A DNA stretch of 64,000 nucleotides from GCA-016699445 sp964555055 (GTDB lineage: Bacteria; UBA10199; JACPAL01; GCA-016699445): positions 111,478-175,477 of the forward strand of contig CAZKQW010000007.1 in assembly GCA_964555055.1 (NCBI GenBank), read 5' to 3'. The notes below the pieces were generated by a model. The model had not been told where the DNA came from, ran no database searches, and saw only the letters and a program-made list of their open reading frames with translations. A program made the position numbers and the translations under genes. Within the stretch, counting starts at the first letter, position 1. Every line of letters begins with the position of its first letter. Below, piece by piece: positions 35,288-43,716 of this stretch.

Positions 35288-36103
35288 TCAGCGGGATGTT
35301 TTCGAAGCGGCGGCCTCGCGGATCCTCTTCAAAGCGTCTCCGATGCGCGGGCCCGGGACGAAGAGGTCGGCGTCCAGGAAATGGACATAGCCGTTCTTCA
35401 CGGCGTTCAACGTCGGGAACTTTCCCCAAAATTCCTTCCCGGTGTCTTCCCCCGTTTGATCCATGTCGAGGATCACGTCCGGATTTTTTTGCAGGAGGGT
35501 CTCCAGGCTTAACCGAGGGTACGCGAGTACGGCTTCGTCGCCAAGGTTCTTGAGACCGGAGCGTGCGAGGATGTCGGACAGGAAGGTCCCGCGTCCGGCG
35601 ACCATGAGGGGCGTGCGCTGGACGACGAGGTAAGCGGTCCGGGGAGGGTTCGTCGACGGGACGGGGATGGAATCCGCCGCGTTTTCGAGGCCGCGGACGA
35701 GGGCTTCGGCCTTTTCGGAAGCCCCTAGTTTCCGACCTAAGGCTCTCAAATCCTCCAACACGTCGTTCCAAGTTTTGCCTTTGAGCACGAGGGTTTCGAT
35801 AGACGCCCGCTGGAGCGCCTCGAAAACGCGCGGTGACGTGGAATCCGGGATGAGGACGACCAAGTCGGGCTTGAGCGAGATGATGGTTTCGAGGTTGGGG
35901 TTCGAATACCCGCCGATCTTGGCGATTTTTCGCGCTTCCGCCGGATGCTTGCAATACGTCGTCACGCCGACCAGCTGATTCCCAGCGCCGAGGGCAAAGA
36001 TCATTTCGGTCGCGCTAGGCTTGAGGGAGACGATGCGGGAATAGGCTTCTATGTTCGAACCGGAGAGCAGGAGAGAGGCGATGAGGAGGAAGAACGTTCG
36101 CAT
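35288..36103 (-). CDS. btuF: Periplasmic cobalamin-binding protein, BtuF-like
   Basis: 271-residue substrate-binding protein with a signal peptide (cleaved near NIEA). The class III helical-backbone fold is marked by RIVSLKPSATEMIFALGAGNQLVGVT at the start of the mature protein and LETIISLKPDLVVLI. It would deliver B12 to BtuCD in the inner membrane. Its start lies immediately after the stop of the upstream lipoprotein gene (four bases), so the two are tightly coupled. Confidence 0.92.
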   Translation of the reverse strand: MRTFFLLIASLLLSGSNIEAYSRIVSLKPSATEMIFALGAGNQLVGVTTYCKHPAEARKIAKIGGYSNPNLETIISLKPDLVVLIPDSTSPRVFEALQRASIETLVLKGKTWNDVLEDLRALGRKLGASEKAEALVRGLENAADSIPVPSTNPPRTAYLVVQRTPLMVAGRGTFLSDILARSGLKNLGDEAVLAYPRLSLETLLQKNPDVILDMDQTGEDTGKEFWGKFPTLNAVKNGYVHFLDADLFVPGPRIGDALKRIREAAASKTSR

Positions 36104-36106
36104 TCC

Positions 36107-37351
36107 TTACATCCCGACGCACACGCGGACGCCGGCGTTTTGTCCCACGACGACCATGCAGGAATTATCCAGCGGGAAGGAAGGGCCGGGATTCATGATC
36201 CCCAAGGAAGCCATGGCGCGTCTTCCGGTATCTGAAAAATCGAATGCCGTGGCGCGCGAGCCGTTGAAATCCACGAGGATCCCTGCCCCGCCCACGATTT
36301 GGTTGCTCGAATGGAACGTATCCCCGCTCACCATGTTGCGTTGCACCGTACTGTCTCGGAGGTTCGCGACGAAGAAAGTCCCGTCTCCCGCGGAAAAGGA
36401 AGCCGTACCTATGAGAAGCCGATCACCGGAAATGGCTAAATGACCGGATACGGATGCCGTGATTGTCCCCAAATCGATGGTTCTCGAGACCGAGTTCGTT
36501 CCCGTATTATAAATGAAAATCGATGCCCTCCTATCGGGGCCTGTGAAGGCTCCACTGCACAAGGCGACCAGATAATTTCGAGTCCCGTCATTCCATCGGG
36601 CTAAGCCCGTTGGATTCACCTGCGGCGTCGGTAGGCTTCGAAGGAAGGATCCGACGACTCCGCTTGCCGTGGCGCTTGTGGGAGTGATGGGATAGACGAG
36701 AATGCTTCCCGGCCTGTAATTCGTCCCATTTAAGTTGGCGGTGGCGATATACAGGAAACTTCCCACCACCGCGGCTCCGCCCGCCGTATTGTATTCCGCG
36801 GAAGGGAACGGGATGAAATGATTCATGCCGGACGTATTGTTGTTGATGACGTAAAACCCATTACTGGCCGTGATGAGGCTCCAAGGGGAATCGGGAATGG
36901 GAACGATAATGTTGGCGATCGAACGGTTACTGGCCATGGTGTCCATGATATCTTCCCGCAAAGTGGCCATGATGGGACGCGCCGCCGAGGTGGGATCGTA
37001 AGTGAAGATCTTGTTGAGCGCGGAGCCGGCTCTTGGACAAACCACTAAGGATCCCGAAATATCGGAGGGGAATTCGCAAGAGAACCTGAGGTAAGGGCTC
37101 ATGGTTCTTAAATTTAGGGGACCCGAGGAAGCGTCCAAAGCCGCATCCGAAGACGCTTCTGAAGGTGTGTCCTGCCCCACCGCATCCGGTAGAGCGTCGG
37201 CTGACCTCCCGTCCTGCGCGAAACCATCGGTGGCAAGGTCCGATCCGATATCGTGACCGGCGTCATTGGGCGTCGGAGTCATGGTTGGGGTCCCGCATCC
37301 GGAGGCGAAGGCCAGTGCGGCGGCTTGGAAAGTACGGTGGATTGAAAGCAT
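36107..37351 (-). CDS. Lipoprotein with Asp-rich linker and propeller-like repeats
   Basis: 414 residues. A short signal ends in ASGC, so Cys19 is the probable lipid anchor. Residues about 22-80 are a low-complexity Asp/Ala/Ser linker as seen in surface proteins of former Deltaproteobacteria. Residues about 85-410 show repeating units in which a strand such as GSFLYIATANLNG, RNYLVALCSGAF or GDRLLIGTASF is followed by a turn and a second strand, as in beta-propellers of the YncE kind. It lies between the modular lipoprotein and btuF, four bases from btuF, in the riboswitch-led operon. A role in binding B12 at the cell surface, analogous to BtuG of Bacteroidota, is inference. Confidence 0.7.
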   Translation of the reverse strand: MLSIHRTFQAAALAFASGCGTPTMTPTPNDAGHDIGSDLATDGFAQDGRSADALPDAVGQDTPSEASSDAALDASSGPLNLRTMSPYLRFSCEFPSDISGSLVVCPRAGSALNKIFTYDPTSAARPIMATLREDIMDTMASNRSIANIIVPIPDSPWSLITASNGFYVINNNTSGMNHFIPFPSAEYNTAGGAAVVGSFLYIATANLNGTNYRPGSILVYPITPTSATASGVVGSFLRSLPTPQVNPTGLARWNDGTRNYLVALCSGAFTGPDRRASIFIYNTGTNSVSRTIDLGTITASVSGHLAISGDRLLIGTASFSAGDGTFFVANLRDSTVQRNMVSGDTFHSSNQIVGGAGILVDFNGSRATAFDFSDTGRRAMASLGIMNPGPSFPLDNSCMVVVGQNAGVRVCVGM

Positions 37352-37371
37352 AATATCTCCTTTTTTATGCG

Positions 37372-39291
37372 TTAACGTGTCCTGCCATGCACGATCGCGA
37401 TGGCGTCTAAATCGAAACCTTCTTTTCCGGGGCCGATGGGGTTGGGGCTCAGGCCTTCGTCGTGGATGCGGACGAAGCGCGCGGTCCGTAAGCCCAGGGC
37501 GTTCAAATCGTAGCTGTCACCCCCGGAAACCGACGGGTCCCTCGGGTTGAGGGCGTTGCTGGTGCCGTTGGCGTACACGGGATGGGTTCCCGCGCAGCCG
37601 GCGTAGGGCGATGTCGTTTTATCACAGGGGAAGTCGTGGAAAATCACGCCGTCCTCCGACACGGAAACGGAGGCGGGCTCGCGGTACACGAGGCTCGGGT
37701 CTTCCCCGTTTTGGAAGGGATTTTCGAAGACCGTGAAGTCGGCTCCGGGTCCGTCGCAAATGACGTAGTCATCGAAGGCCAGGGTGATGGTCCCGTTTTT
37801 CCCCAGCGAAAGGACGTGGGTCGAGCCTTGGAACGTCCCCAGCCCGCGCGGCGGTCCGAAGACGTAGTCCTGCGATCCGTAACCGGCGTTCGTGCCCGGA
37901 GAAAAATCGCCGATGCGTGCGGGGTAAATGGATTGGGCGGAAGGCGGCGCCGTTTCCACGCAGCCACCGGCTGGCTCTTCTGGAACGGGAGGCGGTGGGG
38001 GTGGAGGCGGTGGCGGCGTTGATGTCGAGGGGGGCGGTACCGTCGTCTCCGGCGGGACTTCGGGGGCCGCCGTGTTGATGAAGGCGATGGAGGAGGGCAA
38101 AGGGCCTGTGTTGATCGGCCCGTCGACCACATTGCGGGTCGCAGGATCGATCAACACGAGGCCGTTCACCAGGGGATCCCGATCCCCCACCAGCAGGATC
38201 CCCGTCGGGTCGACCGCGATGTCTTGGATGTACGCGCGGCCGTTGTATAAAAGGGTCGGTGATATCGGATTGCCGGAAACGACGGAGGCCATATGGACTT
38301 TCGTCGGGTACTGGCTGCGGTCCTCCGCGCGGATGACGGGACCCGTGGCGATGAAGAGCCTGCCATGGGAAAATTTGACGTTGACCGGCACGCCGCCGAG
38401 GTCGTTGTCGGATAGCACGACGCCGCGGCTGACCATCGTCGCCGGATCCACGACTTCGATGCCGCCGAAGTTATCGGTGAGCGAGAAGAAATTGGAATCG
38501 GCCACGTACACGAGGCCGGTCTGCTCCGAATAATCCACCGAGATGGGGTCGTAGCCCGACAAAGTCACGGCGCGCGAGACGCGGTTGGTGGCGGGATCGA
38601 TTTCCACCAGGGTCCCGGGCACGTTCGGCGCCTGCGTAAGGTCGCGCGGCAGGTCTTGGACGGCGACGAGAATTTTTCCGTTCACGGCCAGCAGGGAGGA
38701 GGCGCGCGGGTAACGGTCGCCCGCGGACGACGTGTACGGCTGGAGGTCGATGGCGCCCGTGATGAAGCGCGCGCAATCGGTGACCGAAGGATCGACGATG
38801 ACGATGTCGTCGACGGATAAAGAAGAGCGGTTGTTGGCCGGTTGGTAAAGGGAGATGAACGCTTTCGTGGCCGAGACCACGACGATGTCCTGCGGGTTCG
38901 TCCCCAAACCCACGGAGCATTGGAGAGTCACCCGGTAGTTTTGGGCGGGATCGACGACTTGGAGGTTGTCGCCGCCGAGCCGGTTGACGATGTAGATCTT
39001 GTTGTCGAAGACGCGCACGATCGCATCTGAATGGGTCGTCTGGATGTTCTTCACCGCGGTGCGCGGCGCCGTCATGCCCAATAGGCTGATCGAACCCACT
39101 TGGGAGGCCCCGCGGTCGTAATCGGCTCCCAGGACCACCGCCATGGGTTGGGTGGAGAGATTCAAGCCCGGCGTCGGGTCTGTGGGCGGTGGCGTCGTCG
39201 TGCGCGTCGCGACGCCGCCGCAACCCGTGGCGAAAAACGCGAGGGAGAGGGCGATGCCGAATCGCCTATATCTGCAGTTCCAATTTCCCAT
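37372..39291 (-). CDS. Modular lipoprotein: propeller-like domain plus C-terminal beta domain
   Basis: 639 residues. The signal ends ATGC, giving a lipid-anchored Cys24. Residues about 45-410 contain YncE-like repeats (for instance DNKIYIVNRLGGDNLQVVDP, QTGLVYVADSNFFS, DPTGILLVGDRDPLVNGLVL), each a strand pair with the VIDP/EIDP type ending usual for such propellers. A Pro/Thr-rich linker with ten Pro in a row spans about 411-441. Residues about 445-639 form a separate domain with ITLAFDDYVICDGPGADFTVFENPF, also seen in surface proteins of many Gram-negatives. The start overlaps the btuB stop by 26 bases, so it is translationally coupled to the receptor. A B12-capturing role is inferred from this context. 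Confidence 0.75.
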   Translation of the reverse strand: MGNWNCRYRRFGIALSLAFFATGCGGVATRTTTPPPTDPTPGLNLSTQPMAVVLGADYDRGASQVGSISLLGMTAPRTAVKNIQTTHSDAIVRVFDNKIYIVNRLGGDNLQVVDPAQNYRVTLQCSVGLGTNPQDIVVVSATKAFISLYQPANNRSSLSVDDIVIVDPSVTDCARFITGAIDLQPYTSSAGDRYPRASSLLAVNGKILVAVQDLPRDLTQAPNVPGTLVEIDPATNRVSRAVTLSGYDPISVDYSEQTGLVYVADSNFFSLTDNFGGIEVVDPATMVSRGVVLSDNDLGGVPVNVKFSHGRLFIATGPVIRAEDRSQYPTKVHMASVVSGNPISPTLLYNGRAYIQDIAVDPTGILLVGDRDPLVNGLVLIDPATRNVVDGPINTGPLPSSIAFINTAAPEVPPETTVPPPSTSTPPPPPPPPPPVPEEPAGGCVETAPPSAQSIYPARIGDFSPGTNAGYGSQDYVFGPPRGLGTFQGSTHVLSLGKNGTITLAFDDYVICDGPGADFTVFENPFQNGEDPSLVYREPASVSVSEDGVIFHDFPCDKTTSPYAGCAGTHPVYANGTSNALNPRDPSVSGGDSYDLNALGLRTARFVRIHDEGLSPNPIGPGKEGFDLDAIAIVHGRTR

Positions 39292-41242
39292 AATAACTCC
39301 GTCCCGGCAGCGGAAAGCCCACCACGTCCGCCACCCTTTCGTTGAAAAGATTCTTCGTCTCTATGCTCGCCGTGATTTTTTTCAAAAACGTCGCCGACGC
39401 TCCCGTCGCCAGGAAAAGCCGCCGCTCCACGCGCAGGAGGTTTTGGCTATCGAGGTAGTTCCCGTCCATGAAGCTCGTCTCGACGAAGACTTTTCCCCAG
39501 CCGTTGCGGAGCGTCGTCTTCCCGTTCCATTGGTGCATCGGCCGTCCTGGTAAAAATTTGCCGGAAACCCCGGGCAAACCGCTCGTGTTCCGCGCGTCTT
39601 GGAAGGTGTAATTTTGCGCGATGTCTAGGAAATCCCACGGCGCGTAAGCCACCGAGACCTCCACGCCTTGGATGCGGGCCTTGGAGAGGTTCTCGGCCTG
39701 GACGGTGAATTGGGAGGTCTGCAGGAATTGGATCAAGTCGTCGACGTGGTTCAAGAAATAACCGGCTTCGACGCGTACGCGGCTCCAGCGGCCCGCGAGG
39801 CCGATATCCCAGTTCCAACCGGACTCCGGCTGGAGTCCGGGGTTCCCGACGATGGCGCCGCGGTCGCCGAAGAGTTCGGAGAAGTTCGGCAGACGGTAGG
39901 AACGGGAGAGGTTGCTCCGCGCCGTCCAGACGGCGTCGGGGCGGTACTTGACGCCGATCTTGCCGCTGACGGGATGGTGGCTGGAATCCGACGCGCTGAA
40001 GTCGTTGTAAATGTGCTCGGTGCGGAGCGACGGGTTCAGGATGATCTTCCCGTTCGCGAGCGAGAGTTCGTCTTCGATCGATGCGGCGGCTTGGTTGCGG
40101 ACGCTTTTCGGAAGGGCTGGCTCCGCGAGTCTCAAGTCCCGCGGCAGGAACTGCTCGCCTTTATAATGCAGGACGGCCGTGAAATGGTGCTGTGAGCCGA
40201 TCCATGCATGTAGCGCCCACGCGTTGCCGTATTGCAGCGTGCGGTTCCGGTTGTCTTGGAAGCCTAAGCCGATCTCGCCGTCGGGATCCTGAAAGTCTTC
40301 TTGAAGGAATTGGAAATAGGGAGCCACCGTGAGGTGTCCTTGGAGGCGGGGCTGGCGGAAAATATTTTTCCTCGTGAATTCAAGACCCGTTCCGTTCCGG
40401 ATCGTCGAAAAGTTGGCCGTGTCGGAAGTGAGCGTCGCGAGTCCGGGGATGCCCCGGTCTTCCGTGAAGAATTGGTCGTTCCATTTCACGTCCCAATTTG
40501 GCGTCGGCGCGTACGCGAGCTTCGCGAGGAGGTTGTGCCGTTGGAATTGATTATTCGCGCGCCGCGCGGTCCGGTCGTCGGAGGGATTGAAGGTTGTACC
40601 GTTGTCGTCGGCGTAGAGGAAATCGCCGTCGCTCTTTTGGAATTGGTAGCCCAGTTGATGCGAGAATTTACTGAAATGGCCGGATTGGCTCAAGCCCGCC
40701 TCGTACGTGTCGTAAGAGCCGTACGACTGGGCAACTTTCGTCTCCCATTTAGGAGCGGCCTTTTTCGTGACGATGTTGACGACGCCCCCGATCGCGCTGG
40801 TGCCGAAGGACGCGGGCGCCGCGCCTTTGTAGATCTCGACGCGCTCGATCTGGTCGGTGGGGATGTTCGCGATGTTGACCCCACCGCCCACGCCTTGGTT
40901 GAGCGGGATGCCGTCGACGTAGATGGAAACCTGCTCGGACGTCGACCCGCGGATGGAGACCGTGGCGAAGTCGTCCAGGCCACCGTAGCGCTTGGTCTGC
41001 ACGCCACCCACTTCCTGCAGGGCTTCGGTCAGCGTGGTTTTGCGCCCGGCGAAATCTTTTTGGGTCAGGACGTTCGAAAAGGAAACGGAATCATGGCGCG
41101 CGACGGGCGCGTCGGGGAGGGAGTCCGCGTCCCCTTCAGCGCGCACGGACACTTCGCCGAGAGACGTCTCCTGGGCCGCCAAGATAAACGGGACGGATGC
41201 GATGCAAAACGAGAATAGGGAGACAAGAAAAACCGGCTTCAT
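39266..41242 (-). CDS. btuB: TonB-dependent outer-membrane cobalamin receptor
   Basis: About 658 residues: signal peptide (ending near ILAA), a possible TonB box (GEVSVRA), a plug domain with STSEQVSIYVDGIPLNQGV and IPTDQIERVEIYKGAAPASFG, and a 22-strand barrel ending in an aromatic-poor LELQI. Smaller than siderophore receptors and of the size of BtuB. The cobalamin riboswitch directly upstream makes B12 the likely substrate. The ATG at 41242 has better spacing from the GAGGAGG site than the ATG at 41248. First gene of the operon. Confidence 0.93.
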   Translation of the reverse strand: MKPVFLVSLFSFCIASVPFILAAQETSLGEVSVRAEGDADSLPDAPVARHDSVSFSNVLTQKDFAGRKTTLTEALQEVGGVQTKRYGGLDDFATVSIRGSTSEQVSIYVDGIPLNQGVGGGVNIANIPTDQIERVEIYKGAAPASFGTSAIGGVVNIVTKKAAPKWETKVAQSYGSYDTYEAGLSQSGHFSKFSHQLGYQFQKSDGDFLYADDNGTTFNPSDDRTARRANNQFQRHNLLAKLAYAPTPNWDVKWNDQFFTEDRGIPGLATLTSDTANFSTIRNGTGLEFTRKNIFRQPRLQGHLTVAPYFQFLQEDFQDPDGEIGLGFQDNRNRTLQYGNAWALHAWIGSQHHFTAVLHYKGEQFLPRDLRLAEPALPKSVRNQAAASIEDELSLANGKIILNPSLRTEHIYNDFSASDSSHHPVSGKIGVKYRPDAVWTARSNLSRSYRLPNFSELFGDRGAIVGNPGLQPESGWNWDIGLAGRWSRVRVEAGYFLNHVDDLIQFLQTSQFTVQAENLSKARIQGVEVSVAYAPWDFLDIAQNYTFQDARNTSGLPGVSGKFLPGRPMHQWNGKTTLRNGWGKVFVETSFMDGNYLDSQNLLRVERRLFLATGASATFLKKITASIETKNLFNERVADVVGFPLPGRSYYGKLELQI

Positions 41243-41283
41243 CGGCATCTCCCTCCTCGGGGAGTGTTTCCGTTACGTATAAA

Positions 41284-41455
41284 GTCCGGGCAGGTTTCCT
41301 GGCTTAGGACGTCTCTTTCGTCTTCCCATCCGTCTTTAGGTCGATCGGACAGTGACGTTTGAAAGAGCGCATCATCCATTACAGTGGCGGGACCGTGTGG
41401 GATTCTCACCCACTTCCCTACACCCGAACTCACTCGAAAGTCCCCAGCCCCTATG
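41284..41455 (-). promoter_or_regulatory. Cobalamin (AdoCbl) riboswitch
   Basis: Read on the minus strand, this stretch holds the conserved features in the right order: a GTGTAGGGAA segment, a hairpin with GTGAGAATCCCAC, then CGGTCCCGCCACTG (the B12-box core), and at the 3' end AAGCCAGGAAACCTGCC. The btuB start lies about 40 bases downstream. Binding of adenosylcobalamin normally lowers expression of the genes below, so the operon from btuB onward is probably expressed in B12 shortage. The exact 5' boundary is approximate. Confidence 0.95.
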
Positions 41456-41519
41456 GAGGGCTCCCTACGATGTCAAATTTTGTTTTGAGAAATCGAATGG
41501 CGTCGTTAAGGAGGACGCT

Positions 41520-41954
41520 GTGGAAACCCCAAAAACCATCGAAGTCGTCGCGGCCGTCATTCAAGGCGAAGGCGAGCGCGCCGGTCAGTTCTTGATTTCC
41601 CAACGTTTGAAGGAATCCGCCCTCGGGCATTGTTGGGAGTTCCCCGGAGGAAAGGTCGAGCCCGGCGAGACGCTCGAACAATGCGCGGTCCGGGAGTGCC
41701 AAGAGGAGATCGACGTCGTCGTCGAGCCGATCCGTCTCGTGAAGGATGTGGCCTTTGAATACGCGCATGGACAATTCCACATTCACTTTATGTTGTGCCG
41801 CTTGGTCTCCGGAGAACCCAAGCCGATTTTTTGCCGCGACGTGAAGTGGGTCCGCGCCGAGGATTTATCCCACTATCAATTCCCGGAGGCGGATCGGGAG
41901 ATCATCGACGGTTTGATGAAATCTTCTTCCATTGATCCTGGGCGTCGGCAATGA
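41520..41954 (+). CDS. NUDIX hydrolase, MutT-like
   Basis: 144 residues. The NUDIX box is complete: GGKVEPGETLEQCAVRECQEEIDV, with the RECQEE metal-binding core. The family removes diphosphate from substrates such as 8-oxo-dGTP; the HCWEFPGGK lead-in is typical of MutT/8-oxo-dGTP types. The GTG at 41520 is preceded by a strong AAGGAGG site six bases away; the longer upstream frame runs antisense through the riboswitch and is unlikely. Its 3' end overlaps the converging nucleotidyltransferase gene by about 50 bases. Confidence 0.9.
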   Translation: METPKTIEVVAAVIQGEGERAGQFLISQRLKESALGHCWEFPGGKVEPGETLEQCAVRECQEEIDVVVEPIRLVKDVAFEYAHGQFHIHFMLCRLVSGEPKPIFCRDVKWVRAEDLSHYQFPEADREIIDGLMKSSSIDPGRRQ

Positions 41955-42510
41955 CCGATTGGAGTTGTTTCGTGTACCCTTCTTCCTTGGCGAATTGTTC
42001 GAGATAATCCTTATCGATGATCTTGATGTTTTTTAAGTAAAGAAGCCGCGCTTGTAATAGAGACGGTTCGTCTCTCCATTCTACCCCGGCGATGATTCTA
42101 TCCATGATAATGTCTTCCAGGCGGATCACGCGCACTTTCAGATCGTTAAAAGTCAAGAGATTGACCTGGTTGATTTGCCTACCGCCCACTTCAATGGGTT
42201 CGGGAGGGAACTCTACGACAAAGGGAAAGAGAAGGTGCTCGAAATGACGGTAGTTCGTAGTTCTCTTGAACCCCAACTCCGACATGACGGATTCCACGAT
42301 CTCTTTCGTATCGTCTTCCAAAATGACGTCCAAATCCCCCGTTTCATAAGCGCCTTCGGTGTAATATTGGACGGAGGCCCCGCCGACCACGGTCAATAGG
42401 ACTTTATATTTCTCGAAATAGCGAGTGAGCAGACCCGCCAGAGCCAAAGGTTGGATACTCTTTGGGGATTTCGAGATTTCCTTTAACTCTTGTTGAGCCG
42501 TTGGCTTCAT
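41902..42510 (-). CDS. Nucleotidyltransferase-fold protein, AbiEii-like toxin candidate
   Basis: 202 residues. The nucleotidyltransferase motif is visible as VVGGASVQYYTEGAYETGDLDVIL (about residues 41-64): GG, then a helix, then D-x-D. LLTFNDLKVRVIRLEDIIMDRI is the usual later segment. Such proteins (DUF6036/AbiEii group) act as type IV toxins or housekeeping transferases. Its ATG overlaps the stop of the winged-helix gene by four bases, the AbiEi-AbiEii arrangement. Toxin activity is inference. Confidence 0.75.
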   Translation of the reverse strand: MKPTAQQELKEISKSPKSIQPLALAGLLTRYFEKYKVLLTVVGGASVQYYTEGAYETGDLDVILEDDTKEIVESVMSELGFKRTTNYRHFEHLLFPFVVEFPPEPIEVGGRQINQVNLLTFNDLKVRVIRLEDIIMDRIIAGVEWRDEPSLLQARLLYLKNIKIIDKDYLEQFAKEEGYTKQLQSVIADAQDQWKKISSNRR

Positions 42511-42941
42511 AGCATGCCCTTCGATCGTAGCGACTTTTCCTCATCGTAGGAGCGTGGTCTTTTCCTCTTACTCTGAAGCCCTGAAATCCATTCTAAAGGA
42601 ATCGGTATTTTGCGATATTCCTTTTGAAGCTTTTTCCAATCGTAGACTTTAATGACTTCCGCTTTTCGAGCGCGAATCTCCTCGTTTTTCTCGAAAATTT
42701 GATCGACGATTCCGCTCAAGACGAATCTCTTATTCCTCCGAAACGCCCTGAGCATGCCGGCTTTGGAGGAGAACAGGAATCCCCAACTTTCGAGGTTCGT
42801 CAGCTCGCGATGGATCAATTGGGGGGAGAGGCCGACTTCCCGAGCCAATTCCCGGACGCCGACTTGGACCTCCGGATTTCGGACGAAATAATCCAACACG
42901 ATGCGACGCGTTTTCGAGGGGATGAGGAAGCTTAAGTCCAC
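42507..42941 (-). CDS. Winged-helix DNA-binding protein, antitoxin candidate
   Basis: 144 residues. The N-terminal half is a winged helix-turn-helix: VGVRELAREVGLSPQLIHRELTNLESWGFL (about residues 28-57), followed by a wing-like segment with basic residues. The C-terminal half is Lys/Arg-rich. Start is a GTG at 42941 with no ribosome-binding site before it; a promoter ends six bases upstream, so the message is probably leaderless. Paired with the overlapping nucleotidyltransferase gene; likely its autoregulator. Confidence 0.75.
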   Translation of the reverse strand: MDLSFLIPSKTRRIVLDYFVRNPEVQVGVRELAREVGLSPQLIHRELTNLESWGFLFSSKAGMLRAFRRNKRFVLSGIVDQIFEKNEEIRARKAEVIKVYDWKKLQKEYRKIPIPLEWISGLQSKRKRPRSYDEEKSLRSKGML

Positions 42942-42947
42942 GTGTCT

Positions 42948-42976
42948 AGTGTCACAATTAATAGGACAATTGTCAA
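42948..42976 (-). promoter_or_regulatory. Promoter of the nucleotidyltransferase pair
   Basis: On the minus strand, a perfect -35 TTGACA (42971-42976) lies 17 bases before GACACT (42948-42953), a three-of-six match to -10. The GTG start follows six bases later. Two copies of TAGGACA(A/T)T on the plus strand, about 20 bases apart (42962 and 42983), flank the -35 and could be operator sites. Confidence 0.45.
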
Positions 42977-43409
42977 AATAATTAGGACATTTAATGCTGT
43001 CGCGTTATGAGACGTCCCGGAGGCCTGTCGGTCGATCGAAACGGAGATATCCAATGTTGACGCCAGAGTTGTCTATCTTGTGCAGGGATAAGCGGTTTTC
43101 CGTGTTCTTTGGGGATGCGGTAAGGTGAAGGGGTTTTTCTCCATTGCGGATTGATGTCTCGGTTCACCGTGAGAAGAAAAGAATCATTTCCTTTGTTTCA
43201 AGGTAACTTTGGCCATGCAAAGTCTCGTTGTGAGGCTGGTGGCGACGTTATCGTGTTGACCCGCATTGAGCCCCGGTAGGCAGTGGTATAACGGATGCCT
43301 TCGCGATTTAAATTAATGGTCAACATCGTCTCGGGGTTATCGACTCTTATCGATTGAAGTTGCATATTTATTAACGGATTGGTTGGCCCCGGAATGTCGG
43401 AGATCTTAA
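42977..43409. other. Intergenic region before rpsU
   Basis: About 430 bases without a convincing gene on either strand; the only frames are short and have no ribosome-binding site. No tRNA, riboswitch or intrinsic terminator was recognised. Base composition is more AT-rich than the neighbours. Confidence 0.5.
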
Positions 43410-43438
43410 TTGACAACAAAATCCAAATTCTCTAGCCA
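43410..43438 (+). promoter_or_regulatory. Possible promoter of the rpsU operon
   Basis: A perfect TTGACA (43410-43415) is followed after 17 bases by TAGCCA, a weak -10. It lies about 30 bases before the rpsU start, leaving room for the AAAGGA ribosome-binding site. Confidence 0.35.
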
Positions 43439-43470
43439 ACACAAACTTTTTTGAAAGGATCGTTTTATTT

Positions 43471-43671
43471 ATGGTTTCTATCCGTCTCCGTGAAGGTGAA
43501 TCATTCGAAAGCGCCGTGCGCCGCTTCAAGAGGTTTTGCGAGAAGGCCGGCATCCTGTCGGAGCTCCGCAAGCGCGAGCATTACGAAAAACCTTCCGTGA
43601 AGAAGAAGAAGAAATCCATCGCCGCCCGCAAGCGATCCACGAAGAAGGGCCGTTCCCGCGATTTCTATTAG
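43471..43671 (+). CDS. rpsU: 30S ribosomal protein S21
   Basis: 66-residue basic protein of the small ribosomal subunit, needed for efficient initiation. The N-terminus SIRLREGESFESAVRRFKRFCEKAGI is the S21 signature, and the tail is a run of Lys/Arg. It opens the classical macromolecular synthesis operon (rpsU-yqeY-dnaG-rpoD). An AAAGGA ribosome-binding site precedes the ATG. Confidence 0.96.
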   Translation: MVSIRLREGESFESAVRRFKRFCEKAGILSELRKREHYEKPSVKKKKKSIAARKRSTKKGRSRDFY

Positions 43672-43677
43672 AAGTTA

Positions 43678-43696
43678 GGGGGAGATCTTCTCCCCC
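43678..43696 (+). repeat. Hairpin between rpsU and yqeY
   Basis: GGGGGAGA and its reverse complement with a three-base loop, six bases after the rpsU stop. A C-run, not a T-run, follows directly, then ATTTTTA. It has almost the same core and flanks as the hairpin at 49200. It may act as a partial attenuator separating the abundant S21 message from dnaG/rpoD, the job done by a terminator in E. coli. Confidence 0.6.
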
Positions 43697-43716
43697 GAAC
43701 CCCCCCATTTTTACTT

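Noticed and set aside
37980..38035. G/C-rich tandem-like repeat in the modular lipoprotein gene
   Set aside because: It simply encodes the poly-Pro linker.
41352..41519. Longer N-terminus for the NUDIX protein
   Set aside because: That stretch is the reverse strand of the riboswitch; the GTG at 41520 has a good AAGGAGG site and starts the domain.
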